From a virus: a stretch of 21,505 nt of DNA. The notes beneath the pieces are model-generated. The model worked only from the letters and a program-made list of their open reading frames with translations. It was not told the origin of the DNA and searched no databases. A program made the position numbers and the translations under genes. Where the stretch lies: the IMG/VR virus record IMGVR_UViG_3300042397_001535, positions 1 to 21,505 of that record, one strand, 5' to 3'. Below are positions 1 to 7,243 of the stretch, in pieces. Each line of letters starts with the position of its first letter. Position 1 is the first letter of the stretch.

Positions 1-1
1 C

Positions 2-793
2 CCGTTCCAACGCATCGAGGGCGCGCAGATCATGAAGGGCTGCGTCGGCACCTTCGCCTGTTGCGCCTACCAGGAAGCGATCGCGTTCCTCGGTGGCGGG
101 CGCAACGAAGCGCCTGCAATCTACCTAGGCGGCAACGCGCAGGCGAACAAGCTCTCGACGCAAGAGATCGACGAGATTCTTGCAACCTACACGGAAGCGC
201 AGCTCGCAGGCGTGAAGCTCGAAGCGCGCAACGATCGGGCGCACACGTTCCTCTACGTGCATCTCCCCGACCGCACGCTCGTCTTCGACGGCGAGGCGTC
301 GAAGGCTCTCGGGACGCAAGTCTGGTTCGTGCTCACGAGCGCCGTTCAAGGCTTCTCGACGTACCGCGCGCGAAATTTCGTCTGGGCCTACGACCGCTGG
401 TGCGTCGGCGACCCGTTGAGCGCAGCGTTCGGGCACTTCGTGCAGACGGTCTCGACGCACTGGGGCGAGCGCGTGCGGTGGGAACTCACGACGCCGATCT
501 TCTTCAACGAGTCCGCGGGGGCCATCTTCAACGAGCTGGAGCTGATCGCGCTTCCTGGCTCCGTGCCCTTCGGCACCGACCCGATCATCTCGACGAGCTA
601 CAGCCTCGACGGCCTCACGTGGTCGGTCGACCACACGGTGCGCGTCGGTGCCTTCGGCGCTCGGCAACATCGCATCGCTTGGCGTCGCCAAGGCTCGATG
701 CGCCGCTTTCGCATTCAGCGCTTTCGCGGTGACTCGTGGGCGCACCTGCCCATCGCGCGCCTCGAAGCCGCCCTCGAACCGCTGGCCTGGTGA
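2..793 (+). CDS. P22 gp10-like tail hub / packaged-DNA stabilization protein (5' partial)
   Basis: The reading frame is open to the left edge, so this is the C-terminal 263 residues of a larger protein; P22 gp10 is roughly 470 residues. The ATG at 32 is internal and not the likely start. The stretch DRTLVFDGEASKAL, followed by a Tyr-Arg-Ala-Arg segment and WCVGDPLS, has the look of the P22 gp10 family, whose members close the portal after packaging and form the hub to which tailspikes bind. The rest is beta-rich (paired statements such as SYSLDGLTWS and RIQRFRGDSW), as expected for the beta-propeller-like part of such hubs. The position at the head of a needle, ejection-protein and tailspike series supports the call. 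The stop TGA overlaps the next ATG (TGATG). Family level is fairly sure; the exact fold is inferred. Confidence 0.75.
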   Translation, partial: PFQRIEGAQIMKGCVGTFACCAYQEAIAFLGGGRNEAPAIYLGGNAQANKLSTQEIDEILATYTEAQLAGVKLEARNDRAHTFLYVHLPDRTLVFDGEASKALGTQVWFVLTSAVQGFSTYRARNFVWAYDRWCVGDPLSAAFGHFVQTVSTHWGERVRWELTTPIFFNESAGAIFNELELIALPGSVPFGTDPIISTSYSLDGLTWSVDHTVRVGAFGARQHRIAWRRQGSMRRFRIQRFRGDSWAHLPIARLEAALEPLAW

Positions 794-1563
794 TGACGAT
801 TCGACGCCTTGGCCTCACCCGCGACCAGCTCGCAAAGTTCCTCGTCGAGCACGAGCAGATCCGTCAATTCGAGCTTCTCTTCTCGACGGTCGACGAGATT
901 CAGACGACGGGCCTCGACGCGGTGACGCTCGACGCCGGTGCGGCGCTCGCAGGCGTCAACAAGCTCGCCGGTGTCGTCGCACAGTTGGCCCAAGACGGGG
1001 CGATCGAGGCATCGAACGCACTCGCTATCGCCCAGGCTGCCGAACGCGCGTTAAACGCCGTTTCCGAGCTGGCGATGGTCGGTGCGACGTTGCCGCCCCA
1101 GGTGCCGAAGCGCCGGAACGTGGGGGCGTGGTACGACACAACGAGTCAAACCCTGACCGCGATCAACACGGGCAAGCCCGTCACGCTCAACTCGACGAGC
1201 TTCGAGCGCGGCGTCTGGCGCGACTCTGCGACGACCTCACGCATTCACGTCGCCGACGCGGGCGTTTACAACCTCGAATTTTCCGCTCAGCTCGACAAGA
1301 CTTCGGGCGGCTCTGACCCCGTTTACGTCTGGGTTCGCATCAACGGCGTCGACGTACCGGACAGCGCGACGCTCATCCAGATGAAGGGCAACAACGACGA
1401 GCTAGTCGCCGCGTGGAATTTCCTTCTTGAGCTCGCAGGCGGCGACTACGTCGAGCTCGTGTGGGCCTCGCCGACGCTCGCGATGCGCCTCGAACACTTC
1501 GCTGCGGCCGCATTTAGGCCTGCTATCCCCTCCGTCATCCTCACCATCACGCAGGAAGCCTAA
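793..1563 (+). CDS. Phage structural protein with helical N-terminus and C1q/TNF-like C-terminal domain; candidate tail needle or fibre
   Basis: 256 residues from the ATG at 793, chosen because it overlaps the upstream stop as TGATG; an upstream GTG at 736 lies inside the hub gene. Residues 1-100 are helical and Ala/Gln-rich (RDQLAKFLVEHEQIRQFELL, then an Ala-rich segment), suiting a trimeric stalk. From about residue 150 there is a C1q/TNF-type jelly-roll pattern: DAGVYNLEFSAQLDKTSGG, VYVWVRINGVDVP, AAWNFLLELAGGDYVELVW. Such domains occur in phage virion proteins. In P22 the gene after gp10 is gp26, the tail needle, and the Sf6 needle carries a TNF-like knob, so a needle with a jelly-roll knob is a reasonable inference. 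A separate receptor-binding fibre is the alternative. The jelly-roll domain is well supported; the needle role is not proven. Confidence 0.65.
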   Translation: MTIRRLGLTRDQLAKFLVEHEQIRQFELLFSTVDEIQTTGLDAVTLDAGAALAGVNKLAGVVAQLAQDGAIEASNALAIAQAAERALNAVSELAMVGATLPPQVPKRRNVGAWYDTTSQTLTAINTGKPVTLNSTSFERGVWRDSATTSRIHVADAGVYNLEFSAQLDKTSGGSDPVYVWVRINGVDVPDSATLIQMKGNNDELVAAWNFLLELAGGDYVELVWASPTLAMRLEHFAAAAFRPAIPSVILTITQEA

Positions 1564-1566
1564 GCC

Positions 1567-1887
1567 ATGGCCGTCACTCCCTCGCAGATCATCGCCCCCG
1601 GCTTCGTGCCGAACGTGAAGGGCACCGCGTACACGTCGAACGCCGCGAAGACGCGCATCGACTACATGGCATTTACGAACGAGCACACGGCGAACGTGAC
1701 GCTCTCCGTGTGGCTTGGCCCTGCTAGCGCATCGCCGCGCATCAAGGACAAGACCATCCTCCCCGGCGAGACTTACCTCTGCCCCGAGGTCATCGGCGCG
1801 CTGCTCATGCCCGGCGAGGTCGTGCAGTACTCGTGCAGCGTCGCAGGCGTGCTCTACGGTTCCGCGAATGGAGTGCAATTCACATGA
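1567..1887 (+). CDS. Small conserved phage protein of unknown function, virion region
   Basis: 106 residues, no Trp-rich or catalytic motif. The composition and spacing of hydrophobic residues (RIDYMAFTNEHTANVTLSVW, KTILPGETYLCPEV, GEVVQYSCSVAGVLYGSANG) suggest a small beta-sandwich. Short beta proteins of this kind in phage late operons are often minor virion or decoration components, but I cannot assign a role. The ATG at 1567 lies three bases after the previous stop. The stop TGA at 1885-1887 overlaps the next ATG at 1884 (ATGA), so it is translated as part of the late operon. Two cysteines (in YLCPEV and YSCSVAG) show no metal-site spacing. Confidence 0.6.
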   Translation: MAVTPSQIIAPGFVPNVKGTAYTSNAAKTRIDYMAFTNEHTANVTLSVWLGPASASPRIKDKTILPGETYLCPEVIGALLMPGEVVQYSCSVAGVLYGSANGVQFT

Positions 1888-2258
1888 TGATGCTCGGAAT
1901 TCCCGTCGAAAAGCCGTTCCCGTCGACCAGCGAGAACAAGAAAAACACGCTCATGGTGATCCAAGACTGGCAGCTCGGTCCCGAGCAGCCGTCGAACGAG
2001 CGCGGAGCAAACGGCGAGTACTGGCGCGCACTCGCGAAGGCGATGCAGGTCGACGAGGCCGAGGCGCGCCGTCGTCGCTGCTCCAACTGCGAGTACTACG
2101 ACAACACGCCGGGGACGCAGCTCAAGATGGAGCGCATCCCGTGGAACTCGTTCGATGTCGGCGCGGGCTTCCGTGGCTTCTGCACGAAGTTCTCGTTCGT
2201 CTGCCATGACCTTCGCTCGTGCCAGGCGTGGGAAGAGAAGGAATTTGAGGGCGATTGA
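1884..2258 (+). CDS. Cys-rich small phage protein, possible metal or Fe-S binding
   Basis: 124 residues from the ATG at 1884, which overlaps the upstream stop (ATGA). Three ATGs stand in a row at 1884, 1887 and 1890, so the exact start is open by two codons. The C-terminal half carries C66-x2-C69, C100, C107 and C113 followed by Ala-Trp (RRCSNCEYYD, GFCTKFSFVCHDLRSCQAWE). The order CxxC, C, C-x2-W with aromatic residues between is loosely like high-potential iron-sulfur proteins or a zinc knuckle. The N-terminal 60 residues are polar and probably flexible. Proteins of this shape recur next to ejection-protein genes in podoviruses, but I know of no proven function. The stop overlaps the next start as TGATG. 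Confidence 0.6.
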   Translation: MMMLGIPVEKPFPSTSENKKNTLMVIQDWQLGPEQPSNERGANGEYWRALAKAMQVDEAEARRRRCSNCEYYDNTPGTQLKMERIPWNSFDVGAGFRGFCTKFSFVCHDLRSCQAWEEKEFEGD

Positions 2259-2722
2259 TGACGCTTGCAGAGGCACGGGCGAGCGAAGACGTGCAGAAGA
2301 TCGAGCGGCTCGAAGGAGCGATGCTCGACCTTCCGCAGGTCGATTGCCCCGTTGAGCACTTCTTTGCGCCTGGGATTTACATTCGACAAATGGTCATCCC
2401 AGCGGGCGCGCTTGTCGTTGGTCACGAGCACAAGACCGAGCACGTCAACATCATGTTGAAGGGCCGCGTGACCATCGCAACGGCGGAAGGCGTCGCAACG
2501 CTCGTCGCGCCGATGACGTTCATCGCCCCGCCTGGGCGGAAGGTGGCCATCGCGCACGAGGAAACCGTCTGGCAGAACGTGCACGCCACCGAAGAGCGCG
2601 ACCTCGCGAAGATTGAGGATGCGTTCATCCGCAAAAGCGAAACGTGGCAAGCACACAACGAGGCGGCTGCGCTAGTAGATAAGCTGCGAGAGCACGCGCT
2701 CTCTGATAGGGGTGTTCCATGA
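2258..2722 (+). CDS. Cupin-fold protein in the virion gene cluster
   Basis: 154 residues from the ATG at 2258 (TGATG overlap with the upstream stop; an in-frame TTG one codon earlier is less likely). Cupin motif 1 is visible as GHEHKTEHVNIMLKG, giving metal-ligand candidates H56, H58, E61 and H62. Motif 2 follows as APPGRKVAIAHEETVWQNVH with H100. All usual ligands are present, so it may bind a metal. A polar helical tail fills residues 112-154. Similar cupin genes lie beside ejection-protein genes in other podoviruses; whether they are enzymes, chaperones or virion parts is not known to me. The stop overlaps the next start (ATGA). Confidence 0.75.
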   Translation: MTLAEARASEDVQKIERLEGAMLDLPQVDCPVEHFFAPGIYIRQMVIPAGALVVGHEHKTEHVNIMLKGRVTIATAEGVATLVAPMTFIAPPGRKVAIAHEETVWQNVHATEERDLAKIEDAFIRKSETWQAHNEAAALVDKLREHALSDRGVP

Positions 2723-3381
2723 CTTGGGTTGCAACAGCGGTCATCGGCGGGTCGGTTATCTCCGGGGTTGGCGGCTACATGGCGCAGAAGAGCGCCGCCG
2801 AGGAAGCGTCGGGCGCGCAGCGCGAGGCGTCGCAGGCTGCGATCGCCGAACAGCGTCGCCAGCAGGCCGAGATGGAGCGTCTCCTTGCACCCTACATGCA
2901 AGCGGGGCAAGGCGCGCTCACCGCGCAGCAGAACTTGCTCGGCCTCGGCGGACCCGAGGCGCAGCAAGCGGCGATCGCGCAGCTTGAATCGTCGCCACAG
3001 TTTCAGGCGATGGTGCAGCAGGGCGAAGAAGCCATCTTGCAGAATGCAAGCGCGACGGGCGGACTTCGCGGCGGCAACACGCAGGCGGCGCTTGCGCAGT
3101 TCCGCCCCGCGATGCTCTCGCAGCTGATTCAGCAGCAGATGGGCCAGCTCGGCGGTCTCGCGGGCATGGGAGCGCAAAGCGCGCTCGGCGCAGCAGGCTA
3201 CGGTCAGCAGGGCACGCAGGGCGTCATGGGCCAACTTGGCGCTATGGGGCAAGCGCAGGCCGGTGCGGCGATGTCGCAGGGTCAGGGCATGTCGAATCTC
3301 TTCGGCGGCGTCGGCGGCGCACTCGGCACGCTTGGCGGGCTCGGGGCAATGGGTAAGGGGCCGTTCGCCCCGAAGGCGTGA
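2719..3381 (+). CDS. DNA ejection (internal virion) protein, P22 gp7-like
   Basis: 220 residues starting at the ATG of an ATGA overlap. An N-terminal hydrophobic Gly-rich segment (residues 5-20, AVIGGSVISGVGG) is followed by a long Gln/Ala/Glu helix (25-110). Then comes ATGGLRGGNTQAALAQFRP at about residues 112-130, a stretch I recognise from gp7-type DNA transfer proteins. The C-terminus (142-213) is Gly/Met/Ala-rich and could insert in a membrane. In P22, gp7, gp20 and gp16 leave the virion with the DNA and help it cross the cell envelope. Here the three cognate genes are adjacent and in the same order. The assignment rests on motif plus position. Confidence 0.75.
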   Translation: MTWVATAVIGGSVISGVGGYMAQKSAAEEASGAQREASQAAIAEQRRQQAEMERLLAPYMQAGQGALTAQQNLLGLGGPEAQQAAIAQLESSPQFQAMVQQGEEAILQNASATGGLRGGNTQAALAQFRPAMLSQLIQQQMGQLGGLAGMGAQSALGAAGYGQQGTQGVMGQLGAMGQAQAGAAMSQGQGMSNLFGGVGGALGTLGGLGAMGKGPFAPKA

Positions 3382-3392
3382 ACGAGGGAACC

Positions 3393-4685
3393 ATGACGCA
3401 GCCGTTCAACTATACGCTAAACGTACCGAATCCAGCCGAGGCCGTAACCGGTGGACTTCAGCAGGGCATTCAGCTCGCGGGCATGATGGAGCGTGCTGAC
3501 GCAATGGCGGCGCAGCGTCGCCAGACGGAGTTGGAGAACCAGGCGCTTCAAGCGAAGGCGCGACGTGCACAAGAGTTCCAGGGAGAACTCGGCAGGCTAG
3601 GCGCGGAGGGCTTCAGCGCGCGTGGGCTCAACGAGCTAATGATCAAGTACCCCGAAGCGGCCGAGCAGCTTAAGACGCCGTTCGCGAACCTCAGCACGCA
3701 AGAGCGCGAAACGAAGGTTGCCGAAATTCAACCGATCGTCGCGGCGCTCAACGCGGGAGACCGCATCACGGCTGGCGACCTTCTCGAACGTCAAGCCGAG
3801 GCTCTCCGCAACGCGGGCAAGACGCGCGAGGCCGAAGCGGCAGACGTGCAGAAGAACATGGCCCTCTTCGGCGACCTCAACGCAGCGCAGACGAGCCTGA
3901 ACACGGCGGTCGCGATGGCGATGGGTCCGGAGAAGTACAACGAGACCTTCGTCAAACTCGAAGACCAACGCCGCGAACGGATGCTTGAAGATTCGACGAA
4001 TCTGAAGGCGTACGCTGATGCAAAGATCGCAGAGGCGAAGGCGAGGTTCGCCGATCTTCGCGAACAACTCGAAGTCGACAAGCTGAAGCCGAAGCCGATG
4101 GGTGCCGGTGGACCAGCGAAGCCAGCGCTCTCGCTGAAGGATCAGATCGGCGTCGAGGGCAAGCTGCGCGACGATTTTACTCGCGATTACAAGCCCATCT
4201 CAGACCAGCGTTATTCTTACGATCGCCTCACCTCGGCCGAGGAGACTCCCGAGGGAGATATTGCCCTCATTTACAATTACATGAAAATGCTTGACCCTGG
4301 AACAGGCGTCAAAGAAGGCGAATTCGCGACGGCGCAAAATGCGGCTAGCATCGACGTGAGAATTCGCAACGAGTACAACCGACTCAAGAGCGGCGAGCGG
4401 CTGGACCCAACGCAGCGCACGAATTATCGCTCACAGGCAAAATCTATCTGGGACAAGTACAAGAAGCAGGGCGATCGGCTCCGCACGCAGTACACAACCG
4501 AAGCGAAGCGTCTTAACCTCGAACCGTCGGCCATCTTCCTTTCTGCGCCCGAAGAGGAGCAGCCGCAGCAGGCAGCAGCGCAAGCAGGCCCGCAAGTCTC
4601 GAAGGCCCCGCCGCAGGTTTCGCAGGCGCAGCCGATGACGAGCGGCGGCGGCTGGAGCATCGTCAGCGTATCGAAGGGTAAGTGA
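3393..4685 (+). CDS. DNA ejection (internal virion) protein, P22 gp20-like
   Basis: 430 residues from the ATG at 3393, preferred because GAGGGA stands just upstream (3384-3389); a GTG at 3378 that overlaps the previous stop as GTGA would add five residues. The N-terminus (FNYTLNVPNPAEAVTGGLQQG) and the long Ala/Glu/Gln/Arg helical region to about residue 240 are typical of ejection proteins. Around residue 290 the segment IALIYNYMKMLDPGTGVKEG, then EFATAQNAAS, recurs in podoviral internal virion proteins. P22 gp20 is about 470 residues. The C-terminus is Gln/Pro-rich and low in complexity. It lies between gp7-like and gp16-like genes. No enzyme motif is seen. Confidence 0.7.
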   Translation: MTQPFNYTLNVPNPAEAVTGGLQQGIQLAGMMERADAMAAQRRQTELENQALQAKARRAQEFQGELGRLGAEGFSARGLNELMIKYPEAAEQLKTPFANLSTQERETKVAEIQPIVAALNAGDRITAGDLLERQAEALRNAGKTREAEAADVQKNMALFGDLNAAQTSLNTAVAMAMGPEKYNETFVKLEDQRRERMLEDSTNLKAYADAKIAEAKARFADLREQLEVDKLKPKPMGAGGPAKPALSLKDQIGVEGKLRDDFTRDYKPISDQRYSYDRLTSAEETPEGDIALIYNYMKMLDPGTGVKEGEFATAQNAASIDVRIRNEYNRLKSGERLDPTQRTNYRSQAKSIWDKYKKQGDRLRTQYTTEAKRLNLEPSAIFLSAPEEEQPQQAAAQAGPQVSKAPPQVSQAQPMTSGGGWSIVSVSKGK

Positions 4686-7243
4686 TGGCACGCTACACGG
4701 TACAAGCTCCGGACGGATCGACGATTGAACTTGAAGGCCCCGAGGGCGCTTCTCAGGATCAGGTCATTGCGCAGGCGCAGAAGCTCTACGCGCAGCGTCA
4801 AGCTGCGCCCGCCGAGCAGCCGCAAGGCCGACGCATCGCCTCGTTTCAGCGAGGGCCATCGCCGGAAGACTTGGCCGCAGCGCGTGCGGCGAAGGCGCAG
4901 CCAGCCGCCCAGCCAGCGCAGCCACAAGCCGCGCCGCAGGAAGAGCCTGGACTCATCGCGCAGCTGAAGGAAGCCTTTACGGGCGCTGCGCGCACGACGC
5001 CAGAGATTGAGCAGCTTCCCGACATCGGCGCGATGCCGGAGCGCAACCAGTTCAGCGGGCCTGGCTTCAAGGCTGCGCTCGGGCAGATTGCGGCATCTGG
5101 TCCGCAAGAGGTCGCGCAGGTCATCGGCGAGAACTTTCCAGGCGTGATGGCGCGCGTCGACGCGAAGGGAAACTACATCCTTCGGTCAGCGATCAACGGC
5201 CAGGAATACGCCATCAAGCCAGGACTCCAGGCGAGCGACGTCGCGCCCGCGATCGGCAAGCTGCTCCCGCAGATTGCAGCGTCGGAGATCGTTGCGCCTG
5301 CTGCCGCCGCTATGGGGCTCGGGAAGGCTGCGCAGCTTGCGACCGCACTCGTCACCGCTGGCGGCGTTCAAACGTCGGTGGAGGGCGTCTCTGCGCTGAC
5401 TGGTGGCCAGTTCGAGCCTGGTGAAGTCGCCAAGGCCGTCGCGGGCGAAGCGCTCGGGCAAGGCGTCGGCGCGGCGCTCAAGGGCGCAGGCTCGCTCGTC
5501 ACCCGTGGAGCTCGTGCGGTCAAGCAAGCGGTGAAGCCTTCCGCAGCGCAGGCGGCGGTCGCTGGCGTCGAGCAGGCCGTCGAAGCTGCCGCGCCCGCCG
5601 CTGCTGGTGCCGCTGGTACTGCTGCGGCTCCCGCGCAGCAGTTCCTTGAACCTGCCGAGCTTGCCAGCATGGTGCGCAAGGCATCGCGCGGCGGCATTGG
5701 GTCGGCTGAAGCTAAGCAACAACTCGTCGACCTAGCGCGCGTGAACCCGCAGGCGAAGGCCGACGCGGAGGCGCTCGGGATTGATCTTCCGATCGACGTC
5801 TTCGCCGATAATCCACAGCTCCGCGCGGCGGCTGGCCTCGTGCGCTCGCAAGCTGGCGGTGCAGAGGAGGCGGCGTATCGCGAGACGATCAAGAACGCGG
5901 CGACGCGCGCCGACGACCTCATGCGCGAGTTCGGTGCGACGTTCGTCGAAGGCAAGCCCGCGCCCGCGGAGGTTTCCGATCGCGTGCTCGCATCGCTTAC
6001 CGAGCAGTCGAAGGAGCTCGCCGCTCAGGCGAAGCCGCTCTTCGACCAGTTTGACGCGGCGGTCGGCAAGGAGACGAAGATCACGCTCCCTGACCTTGCC
6101 GCCGAGCTTGAATCGGTGACGAAGACGGTCCTCCCGAGCCAGCTCACGAAGGCGGAAAAGGGACTCCTCGCGCTCGTTCGCAAGAACGACAAGGGCGAGC
6201 TTGTCGAGATTCCCTACAACGCGCTCATGCGCGAGAAGCGCGCCATCTTCGATCAGGTCGAGAAGCGCATCGGGAACAAGTACAAGGACGTCGATCAGGT
6301 TCAGCTCGAACGCTACTACGACATCCTGCGCAAAGAGCAGCTCGCCGTCGCGGAGCGACTTGGCGACACCGAAGCGGCTTCCGCGATCGCCGATGCGAAC
6401 GTGCTCTGGGCGAAGAAGAAGGCGCTCGACAACCGAGTCGTCGAGGGCTTTGGAACGGCGGCAGACAACAGCGTTGCGAAGCTGATGAAGTCGGCGCTCA
6501 AGGGCGCAGCCGAGGGCGACCGCAAGGCGTTCAATCAGCTCAGCGACATCGTGAGCAGCGTCCCGCCGGAACTTCGTCGCGAGACGTTCGCGACGGCGCT
6601 TGCCAACTCGGCGCGCAGCGGAGCGAAGATCGCAGGCATGGACCCGAACGCCTTCGGCTTCACCGAGTACGCGAAGCTTTATCAGGGCTTGCGCGGGAAT
6701 CCGAAGGTCTACAAGGAGATCGTTAATTCGCTTGGCACTGGCGCAGACGAGACCCTCCGCCGACTCTACGAGGTTTCAAAGCGCGTTACCGATGCGCGCG
6801 CAAACGTGCTTGGCACAGGGAAAGCAAATCAGGCTTACATCGACCAGCTCAACGTCGAAGGCGCGCTTGCGAAGTTCGCAGACGTTGCCCTTCGTGGCGG
6901 CGTTGGAAAGATGGCCACGACGGCGCTTGGCGCAGGCGTAGGAGGCCCCGTCGGTGCTGCCGCCGCTGCTGGCCTCATCAACGCGGCGGGGCTTCGCAAG
7001 AGCGGCGTGAAGGCAGCGTCCGACCTCTTCGCAAGCGAGGAGTTCAAGCGACTCCTTTCCGAAGCTGCGGTGCGACCTGCATCCGACCGCAACATCCGCT
7101 CGCTCGCGGTGTCTCCGGTCTTCGCCAAGTTCGCAAACGCCGTCGGCCTTCCGCGTGCTATCGAAGACCGCGACCGCTGGATTCGCGATGCGCTTGCGAC
7201 GCAGGCGACGCAGCAGCCGACCGAGGAGCAACCGACCCCATGA
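4685..7243 (+). CDS. Large DNA ejection (internal virion) protein, P22 gp16-like
   Basis: 852 residues from the ATG at 4685, which shares a base with the upstream stop (TGATG). The N-terminus (YTVQAPDGSTIELEGPEGAS, then an AQKLYAQ helix) is a short module seen at the start of many large phage internal proteins. Next come a Pro/Ala/Gln-rich linker, an Ala/Gly-rich hydrophobic region at about residues 190-275, and a helical body. A second hydrophobic Gly/Ala stretch lies near 737-775, which could help membrane passage. I see no lytic transglycosylase or peptidase motif. It is longer than P22 gp16 (about 610). As the third ejection protein of the set it probably completes the DNA channel across the envelope. 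The stop overlaps the tailspike start (ATGA). Confidence 0.7.
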   Translation: MARYTVQAPDGSTIELEGPEGASQDQVIAQAQKLYAQRQAAPAEQPQGRRIASFQRGPSPEDLAAARAAKAQPAAQPAQPQAAPQEEPGLIAQLKEAFTGAARTTPEIEQLPDIGAMPERNQFSGPGFKAALGQIAASGPQEVAQVIGENFPGVMARVDAKGNYILRSAINGQEYAIKPGLQASDVAPAIGKLLPQIAASEIVAPAAAAMGLGKAAQLATALVTAGGVQTSVEGVSALTGGQFEPGEVAKAVAGEALGQGVGAALKGAGSLVTRGARAVKQAVKPSAAQAAVAGVEQAVEAAAPAAAGAAGTAAAPAQQFLEPAELASMVRKASRGGIGSAEAKQQLVDLARVNPQAKADAEALGIDLPIDVFADNPQLRAAAGLVRSQAGGAEEAAYRETIKNAATRADDLMREFGATFVEGKPAPAEVSDRVLASLTEQSKELAAQAKPLFDQFDAAVGKETKITLPDLAAELESVTKTVLPSQLTKAEKGLLALVRKNDKGELVEIPYNALMREKRAIFDQVEKRIGNKYKDVDQVQLERYYDILRKEQLAVAERLGDTEAASAIADANVLWAKKKALDNRVVEGFGTAADNSVAKLMKSALKGAAEGDRKAFNQLSDIVSSVPPELRRETFATALANSARSGAKIAGMDPNAFGFTEYAKLYQGLRGNPKVYKEIVNSLGTGADETLRRLYEVSKRVTDARANVLGTGKANQAYIDQLNVEGALAKFADVALRGGVGKMATTALGAGVGGPVGAAAAAGLINAAGLRKSGVKAASDLFASEEFKRLLSEAAVRPASDRNIRSLAVSPVFAKFANAVGLPRAIEDRDRWIRDALATQATQQPTEEQPTP

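Noticed and set aside
4685-7243. Lytic transglycosylase domain in the large ejection protein
   Set aside because: Some podoviral ejection proteins carry one, but no E-S/GL-M-Q type motif is visible here.
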